From: Desulfamplus sp.
Lineage (GTDB): Bacteria > Desulfobacterota > Desulfobacteria > Desulfobacterales > Desulfobacteraceae
Assembly (NCBI GenBank): GCA_015232555.1
Contig: JADFZJ010000004.1
Location: 1 to 64,000 of the forward strand
DNA length: 64,000 nucleotides
Direction: 5' to 3'
Every line of letters begins with the position of its first letter. Position 1 is the stretch's first letter. The notes under the pieces are model-generated. The model had not been told where the DNA came from, made no database searches, and saw only the letters and a program-made list of their open reading frames with translations. This document shows positions 8,141-18,180 of this stretch, piece after piece. A program made the position numbers and the translations under genes.

Positions 8141-10180
8141 TCAAACTGCATCTAAATCTTTCAGAGTTCCATCATAAAAGTTTTTCACAATATCAAGGTA
8201 TTCTGACAGCAACTGAGTGCTGACCACAAAAATATGCCCTATATTTTTCTCAATTGTACGATTTAGTCCTGAACGGGTTTTGCTTAAATTACACTCTTTC
8301 TTAATGCAATTTTCCTCTCGCACCATCCCCCACATTTCGCTTGAGACACATGAACCTACTGGCGAAATCGGATCTCGCTTTCCCCTGTAATCAAAAATCT
8401 GTACTTTTGCCTCTTTGAGTATTCCCATATTTACAGGTTTTCCATCAAGATGTGGCTCACTTGACGGTAGGCAGTATGTTTGCCTGTAAATCTGATTCTC
8501 AATAAAAATATTTCGTATCCACTCTCTGTGTGCTTTTGAACCGAACTTCGTTCCATGCGTGAGCCAGTATAGAAACGGTGCAGAGTCCTCTATAGCTCCT
8601 GGAAAAGAGGCTCGACTATAAAATCCTGATGCTACATTATACTGCACACCATGCTGAATCTCATTCATACCAACACTTATAATCTGTGGCGGCACATTAA
8701 CTTCACCGTACATTTCAGCCATCAATACTTCATCGTAGTCATCTTTAATAACTTGACGCATGTAACCTTGACCGCTTGCATCATCGTCAAATTTTACAGG
8801 TGCCGCCATAAGAGCAATTTTCTTGATATCCATCTCTTCGCCTCTGCTCAAAAGCTCCTCAGCTCTTCTTGCAAGATATGGCATAAACAGAGTTCCACCC
8901 ATGCAGTAACCCATCACATAAATCTCCTGATCTGGATGGCGTCTCTTGATGATATCAATGTATCTGTCATGCACAACTTTTCCGTAAAAATCAAGTCCAA
9001 GGTCTGTATCTTCAACTCCCGGGTCACCCGGAGCTTGCAGGTAAATAGTATAGCCAGCCTCCAGCATCCCCTGAACTACTGATTTTCCCTTGGCAAGGTC
9101 AAATATTTCAGCTTTGTTGATAAGAGGACTCACCATGTAAAGTATTTTGCCGTTTGGTTGTATCCCGTCTGGCAGCATGTAATGGCGGAGAGTTACAGTG
9201 TGTATTTGTGACCCTTCCACAATCTTGTATTTACAATATCCTATCTCGCCGTTGGTTGCTGCCTCAGAAAATAATTTGATGTTGAATGCGTTACGATTGT
9301 AGAGATTTTCAAGACGTGTTCGGACGCTGTTTAGATATTCAGAAAAGAGCGGGGTTGGTTTACCTGGTTTTTGCTTGAGTGCAAAAGGCATATCGTCTGG
9401 TTGTAGTTGCTCACGCGATCTTATTGTTTCCATATCGCTTGCTGGTTGTTCTGTTGTTGATTTAGAGTTTAATGGTTTTTCACTTATCACAATTAACAAA
9501 GAGAGAAGCAGCTCTTTCATTGCTTTCAAGCGTGTAAGACCAAGAGAGTTATACTGCCATTCAAGTTGTGCAAAATCTTTCATATATCTTTTAAGTGTTT
9601 CAATTCCTTCAGGGGTAGTAGAGAGCATTCTGCATTTTTCTCTGTCAAATGTGCTGATAACCTTTAAAGAGCTGCCCAATTCTGCATCATCACCACTACT
9701 TGAATTAAAAGATTTATCGCAAAAATAATCTTTACGGCTCATGCAGAGTGTGCAAAGTGTATAAATCATGTTGCCGTAAGCGTTTTCGACATTTTCATCA
9801 CGTTCTGCGTAAGTATCAGGTGTCAAACCTGCTCTTGTAGCTATTTTTGCATGGAGGTATATAGGGTCGGTTATGTTATGTTCAATCAGCCATTTATGAA
9901 ATTGTGCAACACCTGAGAGGGGGCCAAATATATGGGGAGATTGAGCCATTGTTCGCAGAATATTTTTCCACTGAAGGGTGTTGCGTATAAAGCCTCCGAC
10001 AATTCTGCTCTTCCAAGGCATATTTATCTTATAACCTTCAATGTTGTCTGCTGGTGAATATGGATAAGGTTCAAGAAGCTCAGAGGGAGATATTGAATTA
10101 GCAAAAAAATCACTCGCACTGTTTAATATCTCTGATATTTTTCCTGATTCAATTTCAGTATTCTTAGGTTCGTTTGACAT
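8141..10180 (-). CDS. PhaC-like poly(3-hydroxyalkanoate) synthase / alpha-beta hydrolase family protein
   Basis: 679 aa; lipase-like box with cysteine nucleophile YVMGYCMGGTLFMPYLARR; LYMVSPLINKAEIFDLAKGKSVVQGMLEAGYTIYLQAPGDPG; DYRGKRDPISPVGSC; ...NIGHIFVV. Confidence 0.75.
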   Translation of the reverse strand: MSNEPKNTEIESGKISEILNSASDFFANSISPSELLEPYPYSPADNIEGYKINMPWKSRIVGGFIRNTLQWKNILRTMAQSPHIFGPLSGVAQFHKWLIEHNITDPIYLHAKIATRAGLTPDTYAERDENVENAYGNMIYTLCTLCMSRKDYFCDKSFNSSSGDDAELGSSLKVISTFDREKCRMLSTTPEGIETLKRYMKDFAQLEWQYNSLGLTRLKAMKELLLSLLIVISEKPLNSKSTTEQPASDMETIRSREQLQPDDMPFALKQKPGKPTPLFSEYLNSVRTRLENLYNRNAFNIKLFSEAATNGEIGYCKYKIVEGSQIHTVTLRHYMLPDGIQPNGKILYMVSPLINKAEIFDLAKGKSVVQGMLEAGYTIYLQAPGDPGVEDTDLGLDFYGKVVHDRYIDIIKRRHPDQEIYVMGYCMGGTLFMPYLARRAEELLSRGEEMDIKKIALMAAPVKFDDDASGQGYMRQVIKDDYDEVLMAEMYGEVNVPPQIISVGMNEIQHGVQYNVASGFYSRASFPGAIEDSAPFLYWLTHGTKFGSKAHREWIRNIFIENQIYRQTYCLPSSEPHLDGKPVNMGILKEAKVQIFDYRGKRDPISPVGSCVSSEMWGMVREENCIKKECNLSKTRSGLNRTIEKNIGHIFVVSTQLLSEYLDIVKNFYDGTLKDLDAV

Positions 10181-10314
10181 GGATACCTCCTTAATTGTTT
10201 ATAGTTCAAACTTTAAAATCTTTACATTCTAATATCTATCAATATTCAAGATTCAGAGCAATGTTTTTGTTGTTATTGCAAAAACCCTGTTTCCATCAAA
10301 ATCTTCTATTCTTC

Positions 10315-10520
10315 TTGACAAAAATATAGGCAAATTGTTCTATATTGATAGGAGACTTCAGAGGTAACAAACCATTGCTGACTCCTATCAGTTATAAATC
10401 AGCACCAATCCAATGAAATCAGAAATTGGGTAATAGTCAAGGATTGCACCTTGATCAAAATTTGCTCGAAGATGCAAATTTTGATCAGCATAAACGATAA
10501 CGATAAGAGATTAAACAACT
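10315..10520 (+). promoter_or_regulatory. Putative promoter and structured 5' leader of cinA with two perfect inverted repeats
   Basis: TTGACA at 10315-10320; inverted repeat TGATAGGAG (10346-10354)/CTCCTATCA (10382-10390); inverted repeat TGATCAAAATTTGC (10452-10465)/GCAAATTTTGATCA (10474-10487). Confidence 0.5.
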
Positions 10521-11900
10521 ATGATTATAAAGAGTATTAGAGCAGAAATTTTATCTACAGGTGATGAGGTTTTATGGGGAGATATTGATGATACTAACTC
10601 AAGCTGGCTCTCCCGTAAATTGCGTGAATATGATATTGAGATTGTTCGTATTAGCTGCGTAGGTGATCATCTTGAAGATATTGCAGGTATAATGAAGGAG
10701 ATATCAGTTAGAGGTTCATCTGTATGGGCTGATTCGGTTCAGGTGGTGGACTATTCTCAAACAGATATTGTATTAGTAACAGGAGGACTTGGTCCAACCT
10801 CTGATGATCTAAGTGCTGAAGCAGCGGCTCTTGCGTCTGATGATACTATTATAATGAACCAGATTGCACTCAACTCTATGAAGTCATACTTTAGTAAAAG
10901 AAACTGGAATCTATCAGATGACAACATAAAGCAGGCAATGCTTCCCTCTCGTGCTGGAGTAATGGAGAATCTTCATGGAACCGCCCCTGGATTTTATATA
11001 GAGATAGATAAAACAATCTTCTTTTTTATGCCTGGTGTGCCAAGAGAGATGAAGCCGATGTTTGAGCAGAGCGTCTTACCTATCATTAAAGATCGATTTT
11101 TTAAAGATCAGTCAGATGCAAATAATTCAAAACAGATGCTCACAAGATTTAAACTGTTTGGACTTCCTGAGTCAAAAGTAGGCAGCCGACTTAAAGGTTT
11201 TAATCAGAAATTTCCTAAGCTAAAACTTGGATTTAGAGCGTCAATACCTATTATTGAGGTTAAATTCAGTGGTAGAGAGAGCGAGCTTAATGGGGCAGAT
11301 AAAGAGTTGTTTGCAACTAATATTTCGTCTATACACAAGCAGATGTCTGACGCTGCTAAATGGATATCTTCACGGCTTGAGGATTATATATTTTCATACA
11401 CTGGACTTAATATGGAGCAGGAGCTTGGCAGACTTCTTGCCTTGAAGAAAAAAACAGTAGCTGTTGCAGAAAGCTGCACAGGCGGTCTTATTGGCAGTAT
11501 GTTCACAGATGTTGCTGGAAGTTCTGACTATTTTCTTTTGTCAGCAGTTACCTACTCAAATGATGCAAAGATCAATATTCTTGGCGTAAATCCTGAGACT
11601 CTTTTGCAGTATGGTGCAGTGCACGAGGAGACAGCTAAAGAGATGGCTCTGGGTGTTATGAGAGTTGCAGGTGCAGATTATGGAGTTGCTACGTCAGGTA
11701 TTGCAGGTCCTGGGGGTGGAAGTGATGAGAAGCCTGTAGGAACGGTCTGTATAGGAGTTGCAAGCAGAGGAGTTAATGGTGAAATATTTGCAAAATCAAA
11801 GCGTTACCTCTTTACTTACGGCGATAGAACTATGAACAAAAAGATGTTTGCAGTTAAAGCTATGGATATGCTCCGCAGGGAAGTTGTTTTGATTAATTAG
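10521..11900 (+). CDS. cinA: CinA family protein (competence/damage-inducible; MoCF domain plus C-terminal amidase-like domain)
   Basis: 459 aa; AEILSTGDEVLWGDIDDTNSSWLSRKL, LVTGGLGPTSDD, GTAPGFYIEIDKTIFFFMPGVPREMKPM; C-terminal VAVAESCTGGLIGSMFTDVAGSSDYFLLSAVTYSNDAK...GIAGPGGGSDEKPVGTVCIGVA. Confidence 0.95.
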   Translation: MIIKSIRAEILSTGDEVLWGDIDDTNSSWLSRKLREYDIEIVRISCVGDHLEDIAGIMKEISVRGSSVWADSVQVVDYSQTDIVLVTGGLGPTSDDLSAEAAALASDDTIIMNQIALNSMKSYFSKRNWNLSDDNIKQAMLPSRAGVMENLHGTAPGFYIEIDKTIFFFMPGVPREMKPMFEQSVLPIIKDRFFKDQSDANNSKQMLTRFKLFGLPESKVGSRLKGFNQKFPKLKLGFRASIPIIEVKFSGRESELNGADKELFATNISSIHKQMSDAAKWISSRLEDYIFSYTGLNMEQELGRLLALKKKTVAVAESCTGGLIGSMFTDVAGSSDYFLLSAVTYSNDAKINILGVNPETLLQYGAVHEETAKEMALGVMRVAGADYGVATSGIAGPGGGSDEKPVGTVCIGVASRGVNGEIFAKSKRYLFTYGDRTMNKKMFAVKAMDMLRREVVLIN

Positions 11901-12007
11901 CCATCTCCCCATCTCTTTTACCTTGACTCTTTAAACAATTTGGGTGCAGTTCATCTCATCAGCGAATTCCGCTGCAATTTTTTACATTGGATATTTTTGG
12001 AGTAGGC

Positions 12008-13228
12008 ATGAAATATTTTCCTTTAAAAACAATTCTTTTTTGTATTCTTATTGTTCCTTTGTTATTTACCACAACCTTAACTATGATGGAAACATACTTA
12101 AACACGGTATATCAACGAAAAATACAAAATAATATCATCAATGAATATAAAAATTTTATAAATCAAAAAAGTTCTGTGTCTGATTTGTCTGAGCAATTTA
12201 TAATAGATTCAATAGATGAATTTATTATAAATCTTTCAGCAAGTGATATGTTGGTAAAAAATTTTAACCTTGATATTGCTGTAAGGATAATGGATATGTC
12301 TGGCAAATTAATTTATCCATATTACAGTATTAATGGTATAAACAAAAATAGTATTTTAGATAAAAACTACAACTATGACAGAAACATCGAGAAAACAGAA
12401 CTTCAAAACAGTAACGAAATTCAAAATAAAACTATCTCAGATACGGAGATGGTTACTGTTCAAATAAAAGTGCTGCTCAGACAGAACAACTTAATATTCA
12501 ACACTATTTTATTTGTATATATTGGATTGACCCTGTCTGTTTTCTGGTTTTTCTATAAACAAGCAATTGCAAAGATAAACAGGGACGACCTTAAGAGACG
12601 AGATGCAATTTCCAGTCTGGTAAAAGATGAACAAGAGTACATTGCTAAACTTGAAGCCCTTAAACAAGAGCGTGAGATTCTTGCAGAAAAGCTGAAACAA
12701 GCAAAGGCAGATTATCAAGAGGAGAGCAGAAGAGCCAGTCTTGCCGAAGAGGAGCTATTTGAAGAGATTGTTGAACTTGAAAAGAAAGTTGAAGAGAACA
12801 TATTGCTCCAACAGCAGAAAGAGGAAGAGATTGAAAATCTTAAAAATCAGCTTGAAAAGATAGAGAGAAGAAAAGGCGGGGGTAAAAAGAGAAAAACCGC
12901 GGATGTGATAGAAAAACGCTTTGTAAATCTATATAAAAATATACAGATGAATGAAAGGGCTATTGAGGGGTTACTTGACCTTGATGACGATGATATGCAG
13001 CTAAAGGCAGAAGAGCTTATTCATCAGCTTAACTACGATCCAGCAGGTGTAACGGTTAAAAGAAAAGTTTTTGCTGGCAAAAAAAACAAGACCGCATCTT
13101 TTGAGGTTCTTTTTGCATATAATGGGAGGCTCTATTTCAGAAATCTTGAGGGGAATAGAATTGAGATATTAGTGATAGGGACAAAAAATACTCAGGATAA
13201 GGATATGGAGTTTTTACATTATATTTAG
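12008..13228 (+). CDS. Membrane-anchored coiled-coil protein of unknown function
   Basis: Two N-terminal TM segments flanking an Asn-rich extracytoplasmic region, then a long charged coiled coil (EYIAKLEALKQEREILAEKLKQAKADYQEESRR...) and a small C-terminal domain. ATG at 12008 has an upstream GGAG; the ORF track start is 11987. Confidence 0.75.
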   Translation: MKYFPLKTILFCILIVPLLFTTTLTMMETYLNTVYQRKIQNNIINEYKNFINQKSSVSDLSEQFIIDSIDEFIINLSASDMLVKNFNLDIAVRIMDMSGKLIYPYYSINGINKNSILDKNYNYDRNIEKTELQNSNEIQNKTISDTEMVTVQIKVLLRQNNLIFNTILFVYIGLTLSVFWFFYKQAIAKINRDDLKRRDAISSLVKDEQEYIAKLEALKQEREILAEKLKQAKADYQEESRRASLAEEELFEEIVELEKKVEENILLQQQKEEEIENLKNQLEKIERRKGGGKKRKTADVIEKRFVNLYKNIQMNERAIEGLLDLDDDDMQLKAEELIHQLNYDPAGVTVKRKVFAGKKNKTASFEVLFAYNGRLYFRNLEGNRIEILVIGTKNTQDKDMEFLHYI

Positions 13229-13286
13229 TAAATTGTGAGGGGAGTAAGTTCTTTTTCCCCTCACAGGTTTTCATTCAGATAAATTT

Positions 13287-13607
13287 CTATTTAATTGTCT
13301 GGACACTCGTTGCATAAATGCTCTGGACTTCACCCTCTTGGGTAATCATACCAATAATACTAACCATTTTTTCATTAAAACCATCCACTTGGTCACATGG
13401 AATTAAGTAGATATTGTCCTCCGCAACTATACCGCATACATCTTCAGCCCGAACAACATTCCCCTTAACTATAACTTCTTGAGCATTAGTTATAACGTTT
13501 GAAATGCTATCCGCCATAACTGCCTCAATCATTAAACTGCTTGTAATCATCATCAAAAAAGCTACAACCATAAAACTTGCTGTTTTTATGAGACTAAATT
13601 TTTTCAT
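13287..13607 (-). CDS. Small secreted protein, possibly OB-fold
   Basis: 106 aa; N-terminal signal peptide; short beta-rich mature part (EVIVKGNVVRAEDVCGIVAEDNIYLIPCDQVDGFNEKMVSIIGMI). Confidence 0.65.
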   Translation of the reverse strand: MKKFSLIKTASFMVVAFLMMITSSLMIEAVMADSISNVITNAQEVIVKGNVVRAEDVCGIVAEDNIYLIPCDQVDGFNEKMVSIIGMITQEGEVQSIYATSVQTIK

Positions 13608-13920
13608 ATTTTATTTCTCCGCATAACCTGTCTTTTAAATCGCCATTGCTTTTTATATTAAAGTATCTTAACTAACTTTCATTGCTTATTATATAAATAA
13701 TTATATAAGTGTTATATAAAACTTTAGATATTACTTGTAAAATTCCACTACTATTAATTTCATTACAGCAATAAATGTGCCAAGTTTTCAATATATTGAA
13801 AAGCAGGTAGAATACACGGAGAATAGTATGTATTAGGACAATGTATCAACTTTCAGTAATCGTAAAATTACAAAATTTTCACCTCAATGTACGGATTTTA
13901 CCCATTTTTTGTAAGACTAA

Positions 13921-15843
13921 CTAAACAGTGCGTCCAAGATACTGCTCAATCTGGTCAATGAACCTACTTTTCATACCATACTGCCCTTTTCTGTAACCAG
14001 CATAAGATAGATAGAGACGTTTTTCTGCTCTTGTCATAGCAACATACATAAGCCGCCGCTCCTCTTGAATAGCCTTATCTCCTGAATCAATCGAACGCCA
14101 ATGTGGAAAAAGCATCTCTTCGCACCCAACCACAAATACAGTATCAAACTCAAGACCCTTGGCAGAGTGGATAGTCAGAAGAGCCACACCTTGCTCTTCT
14201 TCTTTATTGTCAGAGTCATCTCTATCCTCTCTAATCAGTGCAGCCTCTTCTAAATACTCTAAAATATCTACCTTATCTTTGGCTGTGTACCACAACTGCT
14301 CAAGGTTCTCCTTTTTTGAGATAAAATCATCTTCATTTTTTACTTGATGTCTTAAATATTCGTAATAGTCAGTTCGTTCAATAACTGTCTCAATAGCTTT
14401 TGCAGGTGATAAATCAAGGATATCATCAAGTATGCCAATAAGCTCGGAGAGTTTTTCATGTATTTTTTTTGCAAGCAACCTCTCTTTTACCATTACCCTC
14501 GCACAATCTTGAAGACCCATACCTTCACGTCTAAGTTTGCCCATCTCCTTTATTTTGGCAGGACCAATACCTCTTTTAGGAGTATTGATGATCCTGTCAA
14601 AAGAGACATCATCTCGTGGAAAAACTGCTGCTGCCAAATACGAGTTGATATCCATAATCTCCATACGTTCAAAAAAGCCCTGTGAACCCATAAGTTTGTA
14701 TGGAATTTTAAACAGACGGAAATTTTTTTCAAATGGAAGAGAGCAAAATTTTGTTCTGTAAACCACTGCCATCTTGTCAAAAGGAACGCCATCACCACGC
14801 TGATTGAGTGCTTTTATTCTGCTTGTAACCCACTGGGCTTCGTCAGTATCAGATGCAAAATCATAAATCTCAACTTTGCCACCTTGTTTTGTGGAGAAGC
14901 AGCGTTTATCCATTTTATCCTTGTTAAAGCCAATCAATCCATTGGCAACCTGAACAATCTCATTTGCAGAACGATAATTTTGCTCTAACCTGAATACTTT
15001 TGCACGCTCATACCGTTCTGGAAACTCAAGAAAATGGCTCACATTGCTGCCACGAAATCCATAAACAGCCTGCCAATCATCTCCTACACAAAAAAGATTG
15101 CCGTGAGAGCCAAGCAGCAGACGAGTAAGCTCATCTTGCAAATTATTTGTATCTTGATATTCATCAACTAAAATATGGGTGAAATATTCCTGATAATAAT
15201 CTCTTACCTTGCTGTTATCTCGTAATATATCTCTTGTTTTAAGCAAAATGTTATCGAAATCGACACTGTTACTCTCCATCAGCTTTTCTTCATATCTTTT
15301 GAAAAGCTCGTAGGCTCTAACATGTATGCCTGTCATTCTTGGTCTTTCATCAAAATAGCGTTCAGGGTTAGCTGAATTTTTTGCCTGTGATATGACAGAT
15401 ATAAGATTTGAGGCATGTTTTTTATCAAGATTGCTGTTGACAAGTATCTCTGTAGCCATCTTTTTTTGATGATAAAGCGAGCATATCTGTATTGGATGGT
15501 GATAACCCACAAGATCACAGTGTTTTTTAAGTATCATAAGGCAGGCTGAGTGGTAGGTTCTAACCCAAGGAAACTCTGCATATCCTTTGTTTGTAAGCTC
15601 ATAGAGGCGACTTTTCATCTCATCTGCTGCTTTATTTGTAAATGTTATCGCTAATATTCGTTTTGATGCGGACGGGGAGGCGTTTTTAGCATTGATAATA
15701 TCAAGGATTTTTGCGGTAAGGGTTCGTGTTTTACCTGATCCCGCACCAGCGACCACCAATGCAGGTGAACCGTAGTGGGCTATAGCTTTTTTTTGCTGTT
15801 CAGACAGCTCTATCTGTTTCGATTTGGTTTGTTGTGATTCCAA
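13921..15843 (-). CDS. UvrD/Rep-type superfamily 1 ATP-dependent DNA helicase
   Basis: 640 aa; VVAGAGSGKTRTL (Walker A), ILVDEYQDTNNLQ, GDDWQAVYGFRGS, LEQNYRS, LLTIHSAKGLEFDTVFVVG, EERRLMYVAMTRA. Confidence 0.95.
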   Translation of the reverse strand: MESQQTKSKQIELSEQQKKAIAHYGSPALVVAGAGSGKTRTLTAKILDIINAKNASPSASKRILAITFTNKAADEMKSRLYELTNKGYAEFPWVRTYHSACLMILKKHCDLVGYHHPIQICSLYHQKKMATEILVNSNLDKKHASNLISVISQAKNSANPERYFDERPRMTGIHVRAYELFKRYEEKLMESNSVDFDNILLKTRDILRDNSKVRDYYQEYFTHILVDEYQDTNNLQDELTRLLLGSHGNLFCVGDDWQAVYGFRGSNVSHFLEFPERYERAKVFRLEQNYRSANEIVQVANGLIGFNKDKMDKRCFSTKQGGKVEIYDFASDTDEAQWVTSRIKALNQRGDGVPFDKMAVVYRTKFCSLPFEKNFRLFKIPYKLMGSQGFFERMEIMDINSYLAAAVFPRDDVSFDRIINTPKRGIGPAKIKEMGKLRREGMGLQDCARVMVKERLLAKKIHEKLSELIGILDDILDLSPAKAIETVIERTDYYEYLRHQVKNEDDFISKKENLEQLWYTAKDKVDILEYLEEAALIREDRDDSDNKEEEQGVALLTIHSAKGLEFDTVFVVGCEEMLFPHWRSIDSGDKAIQEERRLMYVAMTRAEKRLYLSYAGYRKGQYGMKSRFIDQIEQYLGRTV

Positions 15844-16016
15844 TTTTATTTATTCCGGTTATTTTTATTATTTTTTTAGAATTGCTATATCCAAATGGAT
15901 ATAGCTGCTTGACTCAGAACACTTCTTACAATATATAAATTTAAAATTTCATTCCACAATTAAATTTAGGCTGCTAAGTTAAAAATCAAACTACATTAAT
16001 TTAAGTTGAGGACAGC

Positions 16017-18155
16017 ATGAGTCTTTTTTTTATATCTCTTTTAATAATCGCCTCTGGAGGCGTTCTATCTCCTTTTTTTAAGCATAATTTTACAACCATG
16101 AAATTTATAGCTGTCAGCACAATGATTGTGGGTTCTATTGGAGGGATTATTGACTCTGGCTCTAAACTGATGAGCCAATCTGCAACCATAAATTCGTGCG
16201 ATTATACTGCCTCGTTGACTTATCTTAAATCTTTTACCCTCTCATTTCAGCTCGACAGTTTATCCGCTTTTTTCTTGGTTATTATCTTTGCTATCTCCTT
16301 AATGGCATCTTTTTACAGTTTTCATTATATGGACAAGCCTGAAAGAAGCCTTGGTACTGCTGTAAATTATCTCTTTTTCAGCCTGCTTGTAGCGTCCATG
16401 TGTCTTGTCGTTACTGCCTCCAACATGATAGCCTTTATGATTTCATGGGAGATGATGTCTCTCTCCTCGTTCTTTTTAGTTATATACAACTATAAATCAA
16501 AAGAGAATCGAAGGGCAGGATATCTATATTTTATCTTTTCTCATGTAGGTGCAATGTTCATTCTTTCAGCATTTGGTGTTTTATACGCCCTTACAGGAGA
16601 TTTTGATTTAAGCCACTCTTTTGCATCTGCTGTATCACCAATATCTAATGCTTTAGCAAATTTATCAGAAAACCAAAAAGTTTTAATTTTTATACTTGCC
16701 TTTATCGGCTTTGGCTCAAAAGCTGGTATTTTCCCATTTCATGTATGGCTGCCACACGCTCATCCAGCAGCATCAAGCCACATCTCTGCAGTAATGTCAG
16801 GAGTGATGATTAAAACAGGAATTTACGGTATTATCAGAATCTATTCTCTTCTTAATTTCTCTTCACCAGTTATGGGAGCGAATCAACTGATTATAGGCAA
16901 TTCACAGTTTATAGGACATATAGTCATTGTAGCTGGAGTAATTTCAGGAATACTTGGAGTTGTTTATGCATTGGGTCAAAATGATATGAAACGGCTGCTT
17001 GCTTACTCAAGCATGGAAAATATTGGTATCATTCTTATTGCTCTTGGTATAGGAATGATAGGTGTTTCGTCTGGAAATACAGCTATGGTAATTATTGGTT
17101 TTTCAGGTGGATTCCTCCATATTCTAAACCACTCTATTTTTAAATCGCTTTTGTTTATGGGTGCAGGAGTGGTGCTGCATAAAACTGGTTCTCGCTCCAT
17201 TGATGCACTTGGCGGTCTCATAAAAAACATGAGAATAACAGGCACCACTTTTCTTATTGGTTCTCTTGCCATTTCAGGACTTCCTCCATTTAACGGTTTT
17301 GTGAGTGAATTTTTTATCTATATGGGAGGCTTTAAAGGTGTCGGCATGACTGCTATTACAGTAAATGATGCATCAGTAGCTGGATTTGCAGTTAATCAAT
17401 TTGCCATGAGCCGTTTGACATTTGGAACTACAGCTTTTGGAATTGTGAGCCTTGCCGTTATTGGAGGTCTTGCTTTAGCCTGTTTTACTAAAGTTGTAGG
17501 AGTTGTATTTCAAGGAGAGCCTCGAACTCGTGCTGCTGAAGGCGTGAATGAAAAAGGTGTTGCAATGCTTGTTCCAATGGTTGTGTTCGCTCTTTTATGT
17601 CTTGCTATTGGTGTTTTTCCTGAATTGCCTGTTCTGATGAGCATGAATGCAATATCATCTTTAAATATCTCCAATATTGGAACAGAATCAGGAGGAGCAA
17701 GTGTTATTGAGATCACAACCAAAATGATCGGAATGGCTGGTACAATTTCAGGTGCTGCTCTGCTATTTATTTCAATGATTCTATCAGTTCTGCTGCTTCG
17801 CAATTTTGCATACAAGAATAAACCAGTTACCACATCAGGTACATGGGGCTGCGGATTTACAAAGCCTACTGTTAAAATGCAATATACAGGAACATCTTAT
17901 GCTGCTTCAATTGTCGAATTTTTTAGACCATTTGCACCAATCCATGAAGATCACTCACCTGTAAAAGGCAGAATGGCTGGACGGTCACACTATCAAAGTC
18001 ATGTCAACGATATTGCAGAACTTTACATGGACAGAGTAACACTCAAGCCCGTCCTGTTTCTGTTTGATAAGCTTCACTGGATTCAGCACGGTGATATTCA
18101 TCTGTATATCGGATATATACTGCTTGCCATCGTTGTGGCTATGTTTTTTGTATAA
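16017..18155 (+). CDS. Hydrogenase-4 subunit B (HyfB)/NuoL-like proton-translocating membrane subunit
   Basis: 712 aa polytopic protein; AGIFPFHVWLPHAHPAASSHISAVMSGVMIKTGIYGIIR, LAYSSMENIGII, HILNHSIFKSLLFMGAG. Confidence 0.9.
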   Translation: MSLFFISLLIIASGGVLSPFFKHNFTTMKFIAVSTMIVGSIGGIIDSGSKLMSQSATINSCDYTASLTYLKSFTLSFQLDSLSAFFLVIIFAISLMASFYSFHYMDKPERSLGTAVNYLFFSLLVASMCLVVTASNMIAFMISWEMMSLSSFFLVIYNYKSKENRRAGYLYFIFSHVGAMFILSAFGVLYALTGDFDLSHSFASAVSPISNALANLSENQKVLIFILAFIGFGSKAGIFPFHVWLPHAHPAASSHISAVMSGVMIKTGIYGIIRIYSLLNFSSPVMGANQLIIGNSQFIGHIVIVAGVISGILGVVYALGQNDMKRLLAYSSMENIGIILIALGIGMIGVSSGNTAMVIIGFSGGFLHILNHSIFKSLLFMGAGVVLHKTGSRSIDALGGLIKNMRITGTTFLIGSLAISGLPPFNGFVSEFFIYMGGFKGVGMTAITVNDASVAGFAVNQFAMSRLTFGTTAFGIVSLAVIGGLALACFTKVVGVVFQGEPRTRAAEGVNEKGVAMLVPMVVFALLCLAIGVFPELPVLMSMNAISSLNISNIGTESGGASVIEITTKMIGMAGTISGAALLFISMILSVLLLRNFAYKNKPVTTSGTWGCGFTKPTVKMQYTGTSYAASIVEFFRPFAPIHEDHSPVKGRMAGRSHYQSHVNDIAELYMDRVTLKPVLFLFDKLHWIQHGDIHLYIGYILLAIVVAMFFV

Positions 18156-18180
18156 TTGAAATTCCTGAATAAAAAAATAA

